The notes: generated by a model from the letters alone, not told the origin. Shown: positions 54,060 through 62,669, counted from the first letter of the stretch. The stretch is DNA of 64,000 bases from JBNGOQ01 sp050589645 (GCF_050589645.1 NZ_JBNGOQ010000001.1:930001-994000), one strand, 5' to 3'. Made by a program: numbers and translations.

Positions 54060-54604
54060 TGGACGAATTTGAAAAACACATACGGGATAACCAATCGGCA
54101 TTTGATCAGCACAGGCCCGATAGGACAAAAATTTGGGCCGATATCGCCTCCCGCTTAGACGCGCCAAAACCCAAAACGATACCACTTTGGAGGTCCGCCA
54201 AATGGCGGGTAGCCGCTGGGATCTTTATCGTGCTCGGACTTTTTACGGTCATTGGCCTGGCCATGGGTTCTTGGGGGAACTTTGAGGGCACAACCACGGT
54301 GGTGAACAAGGAATTGCAGGATATAGATAGTTACTACCGGAACTTGGTCTCGTATCAGGTAAAATTGGTACAGGACCATCCAAAATTGTCCCAGGAGGAG
54401 AAAGCGGAATTTCTAGAGTTTATGGACGAGCTAGACGCTGAGTACGAGACCTTGAGGATAGAAATGCAAAAAAACCTGGATAATGAACGGATTCTGGAGG
54501 CCATTGTAAGCAATTACAAGAAGCGCATAGAATTGATAGAAAATCTGTTGAGGCAAATTAACGAGTCAAAAAAACCGAATGATGAGAATGTATACATTTT
54601 ATAG
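54056..54604 (+). CDS. Putative membrane anti-sigma factor
   Basis: 182 residues. Cytoplasmic N-terminus (1-45) with a W-A-D-I-A-S-R-L helix, one membrane helix (about 50-70, V-A-A-G-I-F-I-V-L-G-L-F) and a periplasmic part dominated by a coiled coil (about 115-180). Its position directly after the ECF gene, with start and stop overlapping, and its single-pass topology are those of anti-sigma factors; no zinc-binding anti-sigma motif is seen. Overlaps the next gene by 26 bases. Confidence 0.65.
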   Translation: MMDEFEKHIRDNQSAFDQHRPDRTKIWADIASRLDAPKPKTIPLWRSAKWRVAAGIFIVLGLFTVIGLAMGSWGNFEGTTTVVNKELQDIDSYYRNLVSYQVKLVQDHPKLSQEEKAEFLEFMDELDAEYETLRIEMQKNLDNERILEAIVSNYKKRIELIENLLRQINESKKPNDENVYIL

Positions 54605-55676
54605 CAAGTCGCTGCTGCTGGCGATTGCGCTGGCATGTTGCCATACACTTTTTGCTCAGGAAAAAGTGTCCAAAAAAATTGAGCGCACCTACACGCTTAC
54701 CAACAGTGGGGAGTTACAACTGGACAACAGCTACGGCGATATCACGGTAACGGGCTGGGAGAAAAATTCGGTGGCGGTCACCGTTAATATTTCTGCCAAT
54801 CACAGGAAATTGGAAAATGCCCAAAAATTATTGGATCGCATCAATCCCATTTTTGAGAAGTCAGAGGATTTTGTAGGCATCGGCCTGGAAATCGCGGAGC
54901 GCAGCAGCAGTATCTTTTCGCGCTATTTTAATAAGGCCAATCCCTTTGATTTTGATAAAAGCAACATACAGATAGACTATACCGTGTACCTACCGATACA
55001 TGCCGAGATGGACATTACCAACAAATTTGGCGATGTGGTCATAGAGGATTGGAAGGGAAAATTAAATGTTGATCTGCAGCATGGGGATATTTGGATCAAT
55101 GAAGACCTGAACAATGCAGATGTCGCATTGAAGTATGGAAAACTTCGGGCAAGGGCTATCAACTATGGGAATATCCGCGTAAAAAATGGCGGTGTACATA
55201 TGGATGCCTCCAAAGATTTACGACTCAATAGCAGTGGTAGCAATGTGGTTATGGGGAAGGCTGCGCTCTTGGAAGTGTATTCCAGTAAGGACGATATCCG
55301 CATAGAGGAAGTAGAAAGGATCAGGGGCGATATTCGCTTCAGCACCATAGACCTGGAGGCCATTGATGCCTACGCCAGGTTAACATTGAAGGTGACCGAT
55401 TTTAAAGTAGCCCATATCCACGGCCCAGAGACAATTATAGATTTGAAACAGGAATCGTCCGAAATAAATCTCTTTATCTCCGATTTTGCTTTTCGGTTCG
55501 ATGCCACCTTGGAGCAAGGACTGGTGCGGATTCCAAAATCTTTTGAAAATGTGGACAGCAAGGTATTGGATAAGGGCAAAAGGATACGGAAGATCCAGGC
55601 CACCTATGGGAGTAATCCAACAGGGCAGATTTCCATAAACGGGAAAAAGGGCGTGGTACTGCTCAATGAGAACTGA
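54579..55676 (+). CDS. Secreted DUF4097-like beta-solenoid protein
   Basis: 365 residues with a signal peptide ending in F-A-Q. A series of short beta repeats (N-S-Y-G-D-I-T-V-T-G-W; F-G-D-V-V-I-E-D-W; H-G-D-I-W-I; Y-G-N-I-R-V) indicates a DUF4097/adhesin-like solenoid, the same broad class as the DUF2807 protein at 56700. In Bacteroidota such genes often sit in ECF/anti-sigma operons. Start at 54579 or 54588. Role in the envelope is inferred. Confidence 0.8.
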   Translation: MMRMYTFYSKSLLLAIALACCHTLFAQEKVSKKIERTYTLTNSGELQLDNSYGDITVTGWEKNSVAVTVNISANHRKLENAQKLLDRINPIFEKSEDFVGIGLEIAERSSSIFSRYFNKANPFDFDKSNIQIDYTVYLPIHAEMDITNKFGDVVIEDWKGKLNVDLQHGDIWINEDLNNADVALKYGKLRARAINYGNIRVKNGGVHMDASKDLRLNSSGSNVVMGKAALLEVYSSKDDIRIEEVERIRGDIRFSTIDLEAIDAYARLTLKVTDFKVAHIHGPETIIDLKQESSEINLFISDFAFRFDATLEQGLVRIPKSFENVDSKVLDKGKRIRKIQATYGSNPTGQISINGKKGVVLLNEN

Positions 55677-55762
55677 CCCCGCTGATTTTTAATGTACATA
55701 AACTGGGATAATCCAATGAAGATGGGCCCTTCGAAAAAATATCAAAAAAAACTTCAGGGACA

Positions 55763-55790
55763 TGCAACTTTTTGGGAGGTAGCTTGTCTA
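55763..55790 (+). promoter_or_regulatory. Putative ECF-sigma promoter of the barrel/DUF2807 operon
   Basis: TGCAAC (55763-55768), 16 bases, TGTCTA (55785-55790). It matches the site before the sigma gene in both elements and in spacing. ATG 55822 follows 31 bases later. Confidence 0.6.
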
Positions 55791-55821
55791 TTAGAGTATC
55801 AATCAAAAAAACACACTACAC

Positions 55822-56490
55822 ATGAAACAGCAAATACTAACGTTCCTGCTTCTCATTTTTGGTTCAAGCTTCCTGGCATGGGCCCAGGAACCTGATGATT
55901 ATCTGGAATTCAATGACCGCAAGAACGTGGTACACGGAGTCTACCTTGGGATAACCACCCATATAGGTGAAGTTGATGGCAAGGAGACTTATTTGGCAGG
56001 AATAAAAATGGCCTATGTGGCCAATCAGCAATTTGAGGTGGGCTGGGCCGGTGTCGTATTTTATTCGCAACAAAATTTTAGGGATTTTGTTTTTTCCAAC
56101 AACGAGGATGTCGCCGGGGGCTATGGCGGACTACATCTGGAACCCATTTTTTTTAGCAAATCCAGAGTAAACCTTTCCGTACCCATTTTAATAGGCGCCG
56201 GAGGCGTGGCCTATATAGATGGGGATAGGGTCTTTGATGATGATTTTGATGGCGACCCGGACGTGTCCGACGCCTTTTTTGTGGTAGAGCCAGGGCTGAA
56301 CGCCTTGTTCAATGTTTCCCGCTTTTTGCAGTTGGAAGCTGGGGTGCGCTATCGGTTTGCCAGTAGAATAGGCCTAAGTCCGGGCCCTTTGACCCGGATC
56401 AGTGGTTTTTCCGCAGGTATCGGCATTAAGGTGGGGATATTCAATATGGGTAGAAATAGGTATAAAAAGAATATAAACAATGGAAAATAA
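55822..56490 (+). CDS. Outer-membrane beta-barrel-like protein of the ECF regulon
   Basis: 222 residues, signal peptide ending A-W-A-Q. Alternating strands with aromatic residues, G-V-Y-L-G-I-T-T-H, and a D-D-D-F-D-G-D-P-D-V-S acidic loop suggest a small 8- to 10-stranded barrel; the family is not one I recognise. The last 11 bases overlap the next small gene. It opens the operon served by the promoter at 55763. Confidence 0.75.
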   Translation: MKQQILTFLLLIFGSSFLAWAQEPDDYLEFNDRKNVVHGVYLGITTHIGEVDGKETYLAGIKMAYVANQQFEVGWAGVVFYSQQNFRDFVFSNNEDVAGGYGGLHLEPIFFSKSRVNLSVPILIGAGGVAYIDGDRVFDDDFDGDPDVSDAFFVVEPGLNALFNVSRFLQLEAGVRYRFASRIGLSPGPLTRISGFSAGIGIKVGIFNMGRNRYKKNINNGK

Positions 56491-56692
56491 AAACAAGGAC
56501 AACAAGGATTTGGAAGTTAGGGGAATACCTACACAAGCCGTTTTTTCAGAAGGGAATACCGTCTTCTTAAAGAAGAATAATGTGATATCCCTGGAGACGG
56601 GTATGGAAGATGAGGAATGGTTCCCGGTAAATTTTCAATGGATACCGGTTATGGAACTACGGAAGAATTTACTGCAACAATCAAACAGTTGA
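56480..56692 (+). CDS. Small hypothetical protein
   Basis: 70 residues, overlapping the barrel gene by 11 bases and ending 7 bases before the DUF2807 gene, so coupling makes it plausible. It is charged, without signal peptide or membrane helix; a V-F-L-K-K-N-N-V-I-S-L-E-T-G stretch might form a strand pair. No family is recognised, and it could be a non-coding stretch that stayed open by chance. Confidence 0.5.
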   Translation: MENKNKDNKDLEVRGIPTQAVFSEGNTVFLKKNNVISLETGMEDEEWFPVNFQWIPVMELRKNLLQQSNS

Positions 56693-56699
56693 AATCAAA

Positions 56700-57419
56700 A
56701 TGAAAACAAGATTAACATATATAAGCCTAATCGTGGTATGCAGCTTGCTGTTTTCGTGCGATTTTGAGACCGTACGAGTCTCCGATGAGGTCACGACCAG
56801 GGAGGTTGGTTTTACGGATTATTCGGGCCTCCGCGTGTCAAACGCGTTTAATGCCTTTGTGACCTTTTCGGATACGGAAGAACGGATAGAGGTGGAAGCC
56901 AACAGGAATGTTCAGGATAGAATTAGTGTCAGCAAGGAAGGAGATCTATTGATCGTTAGATTGGACCGTAACACCAACCTCCGGGGAAATGTGACCTTGA
57001 ACGTTTATATCACCACCAAAAACATTGAACGTTTTGAGGCTTCAGGAGCCTCCAACATCACCTTGGAAAATGCATTGGTGACCCCCGACATCGCCCTTAG
57101 GCTTTCGGGAGCATCCGGTTTTGAGGGAGAGGTAGATACGGAACGCCTACGATTACGCACCAGTGGGGCTTCCAGGGCCGATATTTTTGGTAGCGCTGAC
57201 CATTTGGATGCCGATTTATCGGGCAGTAGCGACCTTCGTGATGATGATTTGGTAGTAACACGGCTGAGGATCGAGCTGTCAGGCGCAAGTGAGGCCTTTC
57301 TAACCGTAACGGATACCATAGATATAAGGGCTTCCGGAGCCAGTACCTTGAGTTTCAAGGGTGATGCGGTAATCCGCGAGCTTAGATTGTCCGATGCTTC
57401 CGAGATTATAAGAAGATAA
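56700..57419 (+). CDS. DUF2807 (head GIN domain) lipoprotein
   Basis: 239 residues. Lipobox L-L-F-S-C (C20). A DUF2807 solenoid follows: F-T-D-Y-S-G-L-R-V-S-N-A-F-N-A-F-V-T-F and later repeats of L-S-G-A-S (S-G-A-S-x-x-x) turning every ~20 residues. This domain is widespread in Bacteroidota exported proteins, with unknown function. Last gene of the third transcription unit of the ECF regulon; a terminator follows. Confidence 0.92.
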   Translation: MKTRLTYISLIVVCSLLFSCDFETVRVSDEVTTREVGFTDYSGLRVSNAFNAFVTFSDTEERIEVEANRNVQDRISVSKEGDLLIVRLDRNTNLRGNVTLNVYITTKNIERFEASGASNITLENALVTPDIALRLSGASGFEGEVDTERLRLRTSGASRADIFGSADHLDADLSGSSDLRDDDLVVTRLRIELSGASEAFLTVTDTIDIRASGASTLSFKGDAVIRELRLSDASEIIRR

Positions 57420-57442
57420 GGGGAATACTTAAAACGTATACG

Positions 57443-57475
57443 AAAGCCTTGGCCATGCGGTTAAGGCTTTTTTTA
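57443..57475 (+). terminator. Intrinsic terminator after the DUF2807 gene
   Basis: 8-bp perfect arms AAAGCCTT (57443-57450) and AAGGCTTT (57463-57470) with a 12-base loop, followed by a T run on the plus strand. Confidence 0.8.
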
Positions 57476-57771
57476 TGATAAAAGCATACCTGGATGCCCG
57501 TCCCAGTTCAGTGCCGGGGGCAAGCGCTCGATTTTACTTTTGAAGTTTTAGGTACTTCCAAGATCATCCTATATTGTTATCCAAAAATACGTCACAAGAT
57601 CAAATTAGGTAAGTAGATACCTTTATCTTTTCCCACTTGTTGCCCTAGTTGCCCGCCTGTTACATCCCACTTTTTTATTGCCGTTTCCTTTATTCTTTTT
57701 GTAGTAGACATGGCCCTTATGGAACGCCAACAGCGCCGTATGGGTATAAAGTCCAAACCAAAAACAAAGAT
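57476..57771. other. Gap without recognised gene
   Basis: About 300 bases between the terminator and the small secreted protein gene. A 21-codon frame (57709-57774) overlaps the next start by a few bases and could be a leader peptide, but nothing supports this. No clear promoter or RNA structure was seen. Confidence 0.3.
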
Positions 57772-57990
57772 ATGAAACAACTAAACCTGGCCGTCCTGCT
57801 ATTGTTTTCCTTAGGCCTAATGGCACAAGAACCCAAATTGGACCTGCATAATGGGGATGTACTCAAGTGCTTGGTACAATCCGCCGAAAATGCGGGCTGG
57901 AAGCTGATCAAAAATTATTACAACAGCAAAGGCAAACTGGTATTGGTATTTACAAAAGCCGGAAAAACCAAGGAATACGTCAGTAAATAG
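57772..57990 (+). CDS. Small secreted protein of unknown function
   Basis: 72 residues from ATG 57772, chosen because it gives a signal peptide (cleaved after L-G-L-M-A-Q). The mature part of ~53 residues is basic (about 10 lysines) with one cysteine, and the pattern G-D-V-L-K-C-L-V...G-W-K-L-I-K-N-Y-Y-N-S-K-G-K-L-V-L-V-F suggests a small alpha-beta unit. No family recognised. Confidence 0.65.
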   Translation: MKQLNLAVLLLFSLGLMAQEPKLDLHNGDVLKCLVQSAENAGWKLIKNYYNSKGKLVLVFTKAGKTKEYVSK

Positions 57991-58049
57991 GAACTTCCGC
58001 CCAAAAAGGAATACCCAACAGGGAGAAACAACACTTCCAAAGACTATGA

Positions 58050-58514
58050 TTATGTGCTATAGGCCTTGATCAAACGAAAAATGGTGTAAAAATGGTGCGC
58101 CTCGTGCAGCAGAAAGAACTCCGTCCAGTCCAATAGGGTCAATTCACCAAATTTAGGGTGTGTTCCTACCTTTTTTTCTTGGCTTTCCTTTAGAGCGGTG
58201 AGGTGTTGTGCCATGTCATTTCTAAGCAATTTGGTCCTTTGGACAATTACAGCGGTATCCAGATCCGCCCATTTCATAAAATAGGGGTCTGCTTCTGCAC
58301 TGTATCGTTCAAAATGGGATTCCGTATTTTTCAAAATGCGGTCCACCCTATCCGAAAAAACTTCATGATAGCGCCCCAAATGTGCTATGTTTTCATGGAT
58401 CGACCATTTTTCGGTCTCATGTCTTTTCTTGATGAACGCAGCAGACAGTCCATGGATCAAATCCCCTAGCTGATCGTACTGGTTCCAGAGTCTATACGCC
58501 GCGGATGCCGTCAT
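58050..58514 (-). CDS. DinB-like (DUF664-type) four-helix-bundle protein
   Basis: 154 residues. All-helical, with the metal-binding histidines of the DinB fold: W-S-I-H-E-N-I-A-H-L-G (about 37-47) and a late F-F-L-L-H-E-A-H-H-F-Y (about 133-143). DinB-family proteins are often thiol-dependent transferases. It is downstream of the AhpD-like gene on the same strand and may share its transcript. Confidence 0.88.
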   Translation of the reverse strand: MTASAAYRLWNQYDQLGDLIHGLSAAFIKKRHETEKWSIHENIAHLGRYHEVFSDRVDRILKNTESHFERYSAEADPYFMKWADLDTAVIVQRTKLLRNDMAQHLTALKESQEKKVGTHPKFGELTLLDWTEFFLLHEAHHFYTIFRLIKAYST

Positions 58515-58541
58515 TTGAAATCTTGTTTTTATAAAGGTACG

Positions 58542-58982
58542 TCAGTTGCCAATAGGTTTATGTGTGCTAATGGCGATCCTGTTCCAAGCATTAATGGTTG
58601 TTATGGCCATGATGATCTGCGAAAAATAGTTGGCATCAAAATGTTCAATCGCCTTTTGATAGGTTTCAACGGTCAATCCGTTGAGGTGTATCAAGGTCAC
58701 TTCCTCCGTAATTTGCAGTAGCGTTTTTTCCTCTTCCGTAAACATATCGGTGTGTCGCCATGCATCGAGTAAAAAAAGACGTTGTTGGTCTTCGCCATTT
58801 TTCAGGGCCTCCTTGGTATGCATGTCAATACAAAAGGCACATCCGTTTATTTGGGAGACTCTAATTTTAATAAGATCCTTATGCATCTTGCTCAATTGGC
58901 CCTGCTGTAAATAACCCTCCAAGGCAAACATGGCTTTGTACGCCAAGGGTTCTGCTGCATCAATTTGAATTCTCTTGTCCAT
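58542..58982 (-). CDS. Carboxymuconolactone decarboxylase / AhpD-like protein
   Basis: 146 residues. The active-site motif C-A-F-C-I-D-M-H has C48, C51 and H55, as in AhpD alkylhydroperoxidases; the R-V-S-Q-I-N-G start of the helix is typical. Activity is likely a peroxidase-type or disulfide-exchange reaction. Placed 63 bases downstream of a Crp/Fnr regulator gene on the same strand, which is a recurrent arrangement. Confidence 0.92.
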   Translation of the reverse strand: MDKRIQIDAAEPLAYKAMFALEGYLQQGQLSKMHKDLIKIRVSQINGCAFCIDMHTKEALKNGEDQQRLFLLDAWRHTDMFTEEEKTLLQITEEVTLIHLNGLTVETYQKAIEHFDANYFSQIIMAITTINAWNRIAISTHKPIGN

Positions 58983-59045
58983 TTTTGTACGTTTTTAAGT
59001 TGACGTAAAACTATGGGTGGACAGGCAGAAAAAACTTAAACTGGT

Positions 59046-59621
59046 TTAAGAACGTTTCTTAGCTCTAATTTCACTAACATATTCGGGCGTAAGGCCCAAA
59101 AAGGAAGCAATCAAATATTGAGGTACCCTTTGGGCAAATTCAGGGAACTGCTCGGTAAAATGAAAGTACATTTCCTCTTTGGTAAGATCGTAAATATATT
59201 TCATCCGCATTAGGGAAGCGCCGTACGAAATTTCGTAAATGATTCTAAAATATTTTTCAAGGGCTGGAAAAAAAGATAACAGTTGCACTTGCTTATCATA
59301 GGTAATCGATAGTATTTGGGTGTCCTCAACAGCCTGAATGGCGAAATCAGTTACGATCCGATGGTGGTACGCCAGATAATCGGCCATCCACCAGTTTTCA
59401 ATGGCGAATTGAACCGTTCGTTCCGCTCCCCTATCGTTTAAATAGAACATTTGAAGACATCCGTCCAAAACAAAATGATTGGAATTGCTTAGGGTGCCCG
59501 CTTCCACAACCATTTCCTTTTTGTTTAAGGTATGTGGATCAAAGAAGGGAAGAATCTCCCTAAAATCCTCCTCGGTAATCGTTATAAACCGGTTAATATG
59601 CTCAAAAAACTGTTTTGACAT
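59046..59621 (-). CDS. Crp/Fnr family transcriptional regulator
   Basis: 191 residues. A cyclic-nucleotide-binding-like beta-roll (about 20-115, with V-V-E-A-G-T-L-S-N-S-N-H-F-V-L-D-G-C-L) and a C-terminal winged helix ending L-I-A-S-F-L-G-L-T-P-E-Y-V-S-E-I-R, the DNA-recognition helix. No cysteine cluster for an iron-sulfur centre. It likely regulates the AhpD-like and DinB-like genes downstream. Confidence 0.92.
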   Translation of the reverse strand: MSKQFFEHINRFITITEEDFREILPFFDPHTLNKKEMVVEAGTLSNSNHFVLDGCLQMFYLNDRGAERTVQFAIENWWMADYLAYHHRIVTDFAIQAVEDTQILSITYDKQVQLLSFFPALEKYFRIIYEISYGASLMRMKYIYDLTKEEMYFHFTEQFPEFAQRVPQYLIASFLGLTPEYVSEIRAKKRS

Positions 59622-59980
59622 TTTTGTTCAATTGTTCGTACAAGGTTTGCCCCCTGAACTTTTTCTTGGGTTGGGTTAAATAGTAAAGGTAATGCATAGG
59701 GTTTATTTTTGGGCAGACGGGGTCACAGGTCTACCCCATTGCGTGCCTTAAAAATGTTTTTTTATTCCATTACCCCATTTAGTACCCCACTTTTTATGCG
59801 GTTGCTTCTTTCTTTGTTTAAAAATTCCCGAAATTTAGTTCTAGGTTTAGAGTGAAAATGAGGGCAGGACCTTACGCAAGGTCTATTGGAAAGATCAAAT
59901 GAGGCAAGGCAGTATGGATGATAGAACCATGGCACCGCTTGAAACAATACATTAACGTTTACTCAATAAATCCGATACAA
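59622..59980. other. Intergenic region of 359 bases
   Basis: Lies between the divergent Crp/Fnr and DUF1080 genes. A TATTTTTG (59704-59711) resembles a -7 element on the plus strand but lies 270 bases before the gene. A short hairpin GACCTT/AAGGTC (59868-59883) is present. No gene could be supported here. Confidence 0.35.
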
Positions 59981-60778
59981 ATGATCAGAAAGATTTTATT
60001 TTTAGCGCTTGCAGTTAGCATGTATGCCTGTAAAACAGAACCCAAAAAAGCGGACCCGGCAACGGAGGCCGATACAAAATCGGTGACGGAATCGGATGAC
60101 TGGATCGTCCTGTTCGATGGCAAAAGTACAGAAGGCTGGCGAGCCTATAATGGGGATGCCCTACCTCCCGGCTGGGTGGCCAGGGACGGTGCGTTGACCT
60201 TTGACACCGAATTGGGGTTGGAGCAGGATTACGAGGGTGGAAAGGATATCATCTATGGTGCCGAGGAGTTCGACAATTTTGAGCTGTATTTGGAATGGAA
60301 ACTTCCCGAAGGCGGAAACAGCGGTATTTTTTATCACCTCAAGGAAGGGCATAAAAGCCCTCCCGAAGTGTCTCCCGAATATCAATTGATCGATGATGTC
60401 AATTATGCCAGGATACACGATCTTACCGAATACAACAAAAGCCTGGGATATACGGAAAATCCGGGCGAGCTAAAACCTTTGCAGCAGACCGGGTCGGACT
60501 ATGCCATGCACGCAGCAGACCCCAATGGAAAAATACTGAACCCCATAGGTGAATGGAACTCTTCCAAAATCGTGTTCACCCCTGAAAAGGTAGAGCACTG
60601 GCTCAATGGCAAAAAAGTCCTATCTTTTGTACCCTGGTCCGAGGACTGGTACGAAAGAAAGAACTCGGAGAAATGGAAAAATAGCGAAGATTACGGCAAG
60701 TATAAAACGGGCTTCATAGGATTGCAGGACCATGCCAGTCCCATATGGTTCAAAAACATCAAAATCAAAAAATTATAA
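59981..60778 (+). CDS. 3-keto-disaccharide hydrolase (DUF1080), lipoprotein
   Basis: 265 residues from ATG 59981. Lipobox M-Y-A-C (C17). The DUF1080 concanavalin-like fold is shown by W-I-V-L-F-D-G-K-S-T-E-G-W, N-F-E-L-Y-L-E-W-K-L-P-E-G-G-N-S-G-I-F-Y and a final G-F-I-G-L-Q-D-H-A-S-P-I-W-F-K-N-I-K. This family cleaves 3-keto-glycosides. The adjacent oxidoreductase could form the 3-keto intermediate or process the product. Confidence 0.92.
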   Translation: MIRKILFLALAVSMYACKTEPKKADPATEADTKSVTESDDWIVLFDGKSTEGWRAYNGDALPPGWVARDGALTFDTELGLEQDYEGGKDIIYGAEEFDNFELYLEWKLPEGGNSGIFYHLKEGHKSPPEVSPEYQLIDDVNYARIHDLTEYNKSLGYTENPGELKPLQQTGSDYAMHAADPNGKILNPIGEWNSSKIVFTPEKVEHWLNGKKVLSFVPWSEDWYERKNSEKWKNSEDYGKYKTGFIGLQDHASPIWFKNIKIKKL

Positions 60779-60795
60779 TTCAAAATACCAAGAAA

Positions 60796-62124
60796 ATGAA
60801 CAAAAGGGATTTTATTAAAAAAAGTAGCTTGGGCGCTTTGGGGATTGCGATGGCACCTTCCTTGTTGGCCAGAACAAATTTCCACAACCGCCTGCGAACC
60901 GCGCATATCGGTTTGGGGTTTCAGGGTGTGGAGGATCTGGAGGCGATTTCTTCCCATAAACTGGTGGATGTTGTTGCCTTATGCGATGTGGACGCCAATA
61001 ATCTGGCTGCCGCACATAAATTGCACCCTACCGCCAAGGTGTTTGCCGATTACAGAACCATGCTGAATGAAATGGGCAACGACATTGATGCGGTAATCGT
61101 ATCCACACCAGACCATACACATGCGCCTGCATCCGTAATGGCCATGAATATGGATAAACCGGTGTATTGCCAGAAACCTTTGACACACCATGTGTCCGAA
61201 GCAAGGGCGATGACCAAGTTGGCCAAGGAGAAAAATCTGGTGACCCAAATGGGTATCCAGGTGCATTCCTTTTACGATTATAAACTGGCCACGCTTTTGA
61301 TACAATCCGGGATTATTGGCAAAGTACATACCGTACGGGCCTGGTCGCCCAAAAACTGGGGTTACGATGGAAAAGCGCCGGAAGGTAGCGATCCCGTACC
61401 AGAACACTTGGATTGGAACCTTTGGTTGGGCACCTCTGCGGAACGTCCGTATAAGGAAGGGGTCTACCATCCAGGAAACTGGAGAAAATTAATGGATTAC
61501 GGCTGTGGTACGCTTGGGGATATGGGCGTTCATATTTTTGATACCCCCTATAACGCCTTGGAACTCGATGTTCCCCGTACCATTAAAAATGAATGCAGGA
61601 AGCCCACGGGCTTTGGGTATCCGGAGAACAACATTGTTACCTATGAATTCCCAGGGACCAAACATACCGCGGAAACCCTCAAATGGGTGTGGTATGACGG
61701 GCCTGGTGCACCAAAAAGCCATAAGGACCTGAAATTGCCGGACGGTGAAGCGCTCCATGATCAGGGTGCTATGTTTATGGGTGAAAAAGGCAGACTGTAC
61801 CTGCCCCACTTCCTTAAATTGCCAAAGTTGATCGTAGATGGAAAGTACCAGGAAATGGATGTTGAGTCCTTTAATTTGGGAACTCCGAAAAGAGATTATG
61901 CGACCGAAGGAAAAAAACACTACCACCAGTTTGTGGAGGCGTGCTTTGGCAGGGAGGAGTGTTCCGCACCGTTTTCCTATGCCTCCCGTTTGACCGAAAC
62001 TATTCTTTTAGGAGTGATAGCCGGACGTTTCCCGAACAAAACGCTGCACTGGGATAACAGTACGGCACGCTTTTCGGAGGAAGAGGCCAATCAGTATTTG
62101 GAGTCGCCCTACCGGGATTTCTAA
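60796..62124 (+). CDS. Gfo/Idh/MocA family oxidoreductase (probable 3-keto-sugar pathway)
   Basis: 442 residues from ATG 60796. A Tat-like N-terminus (M-N-K-R-D-F-I-K-K-S-S-L-G-A-L-G), which lacks the second arginine, precedes a Rossmann domain (H-I-G-L-G-F-Q-G-V-E) and the C-terminal alpha/beta domain. The conserved E-K-P of the family reads Q-K-P (Y-C-Q-K-P-L). Likely exported or membrane-associated; it oxidises or reduces a sugar at C3. It is 17 bases downstream of the DUF1080 gene, so co-transcribed. Confidence 0.92.
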   Translation: MNKRDFIKKSSLGALGIAMAPSLLARTNFHNRLRTAHIGLGFQGVEDLEAISSHKLVDVVALCDVDANNLAAAHKLHPTAKVFADYRTMLNEMGNDIDAVIVSTPDHTHAPASVMAMNMDKPVYCQKPLTHHVSEARAMTKLAKEKNLVTQMGIQVHSFYDYKLATLLIQSGIIGKVHTVRAWSPKNWGYDGKAPEGSDPVPEHLDWNLWLGTSAERPYKEGVYHPGNWRKLMDYGCGTLGDMGVHIFDTPYNALELDVPRTIKNECRKPTGFGYPENNIVTYEFPGTKHTAETLKWVWYDGPGAPKSHKDLKLPDGEALHDQGAMFMGEKGRLYLPHFLKLPKLIVDGKYQEMDVESFNLGTPKRDYATEGKKHYHQFVEACFGREECSAPFSYASRLTETILLGVIAGRFPNKTLHWDNSTARFSEEEANQYLESPYRDF

Positions 62125-62192
62125 TGGCTCAAAAAGGACAAAAAATACCCCCTGTATTCTTTTCATTATAGCAAAAAGCATGCGGGGGGTTC

Positions 62193-62669
62193 TTATTTAC
62201 TATCCATGGGATGAATATTCACCCTATAAAGTAACCATTTGCCGTTCCTTTTGATCCAGATTTCCGAAAGGGCCGCTTTTGAGGTAGAGGTGTCCCCTTT
62301 TGGACCTAAATAGGTTTCGGTGACAATTCTACGGGTGTGCGCAAGGGAATCCAGGACCAAAATTTCAAGGTATTGCTGTTTTCGGTCCGAAACACGCCAC
62401 CCATCGGCAAACCATTCCGCAATGCCCTCGATCCACTTTTCCTTTTTGTTGGTGACCTCACTGCCAATGGTCCATCTACTGAAATCATCGGCCAGTAAGT
62501 CTCCGTAAGCCTCGGCACCGCCACCCCCGGGAGCGGTGGTTGCCGATAAGCGACTTATGACATCCACGATTTCTTTTTGCTCAGGGGACCACGAATCCTG
62601 GCCGTACCCTACAACGGATAAACACAGTGCGATCAGCACTATGCCCATTACTTTTGATTTGTATTTCAT
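62193..62669 (-). CDS. Secreted NTF2-like (DUF4440/SnoaL-type) protein
   Basis: 158 residues with a signal peptide ending G-Y-G-Q. The NTF2-like cone fold: V-I-S-R-L-S-A-T-T in the first helix, A-Y-G-D-L-L-A-D-D-F-S-R-W-T, and E-I-W-I-K-R-N-G-K-W-L-L-Y-R-V-N at the end. Family members act as small enzymes or ligand-binding proteins. Convergent with the oxidoreductase gene. Confidence 0.85.
   Translation of the reverse strand: MKYKSKVMGIVLIALCLSVVGYGQDSWSPEQKEIVDVISRLSATTAPGGGGAEAYGDLLADDFSRWTIGSEVTNKKEKWIEGIAEWFADGWRVSDRKQQYLEILVLDSLAHTRRIVTETYLGPKGDTSTSKAALSEIWIKRNGKWLLYRVNIHPMDSK

Noticed and set aside
55692..55895. A 67-codon open frame upstream of the barrel gene
   Set aside because: It contains the ECF promoter and overlaps the signal peptide of the real gene in another frame.
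57709..57774. 21-codon open frame just before the small secreted protein
   Set aside because: No sign of a leader-peptide mechanism and no conservation can be judged.
62147..62190. ACCCCC/GGGGGT arms between the convergent genes at 62.1 kb
   Set aside because: Only 6 bp with a 32-base loop; too weak to call a terminator.
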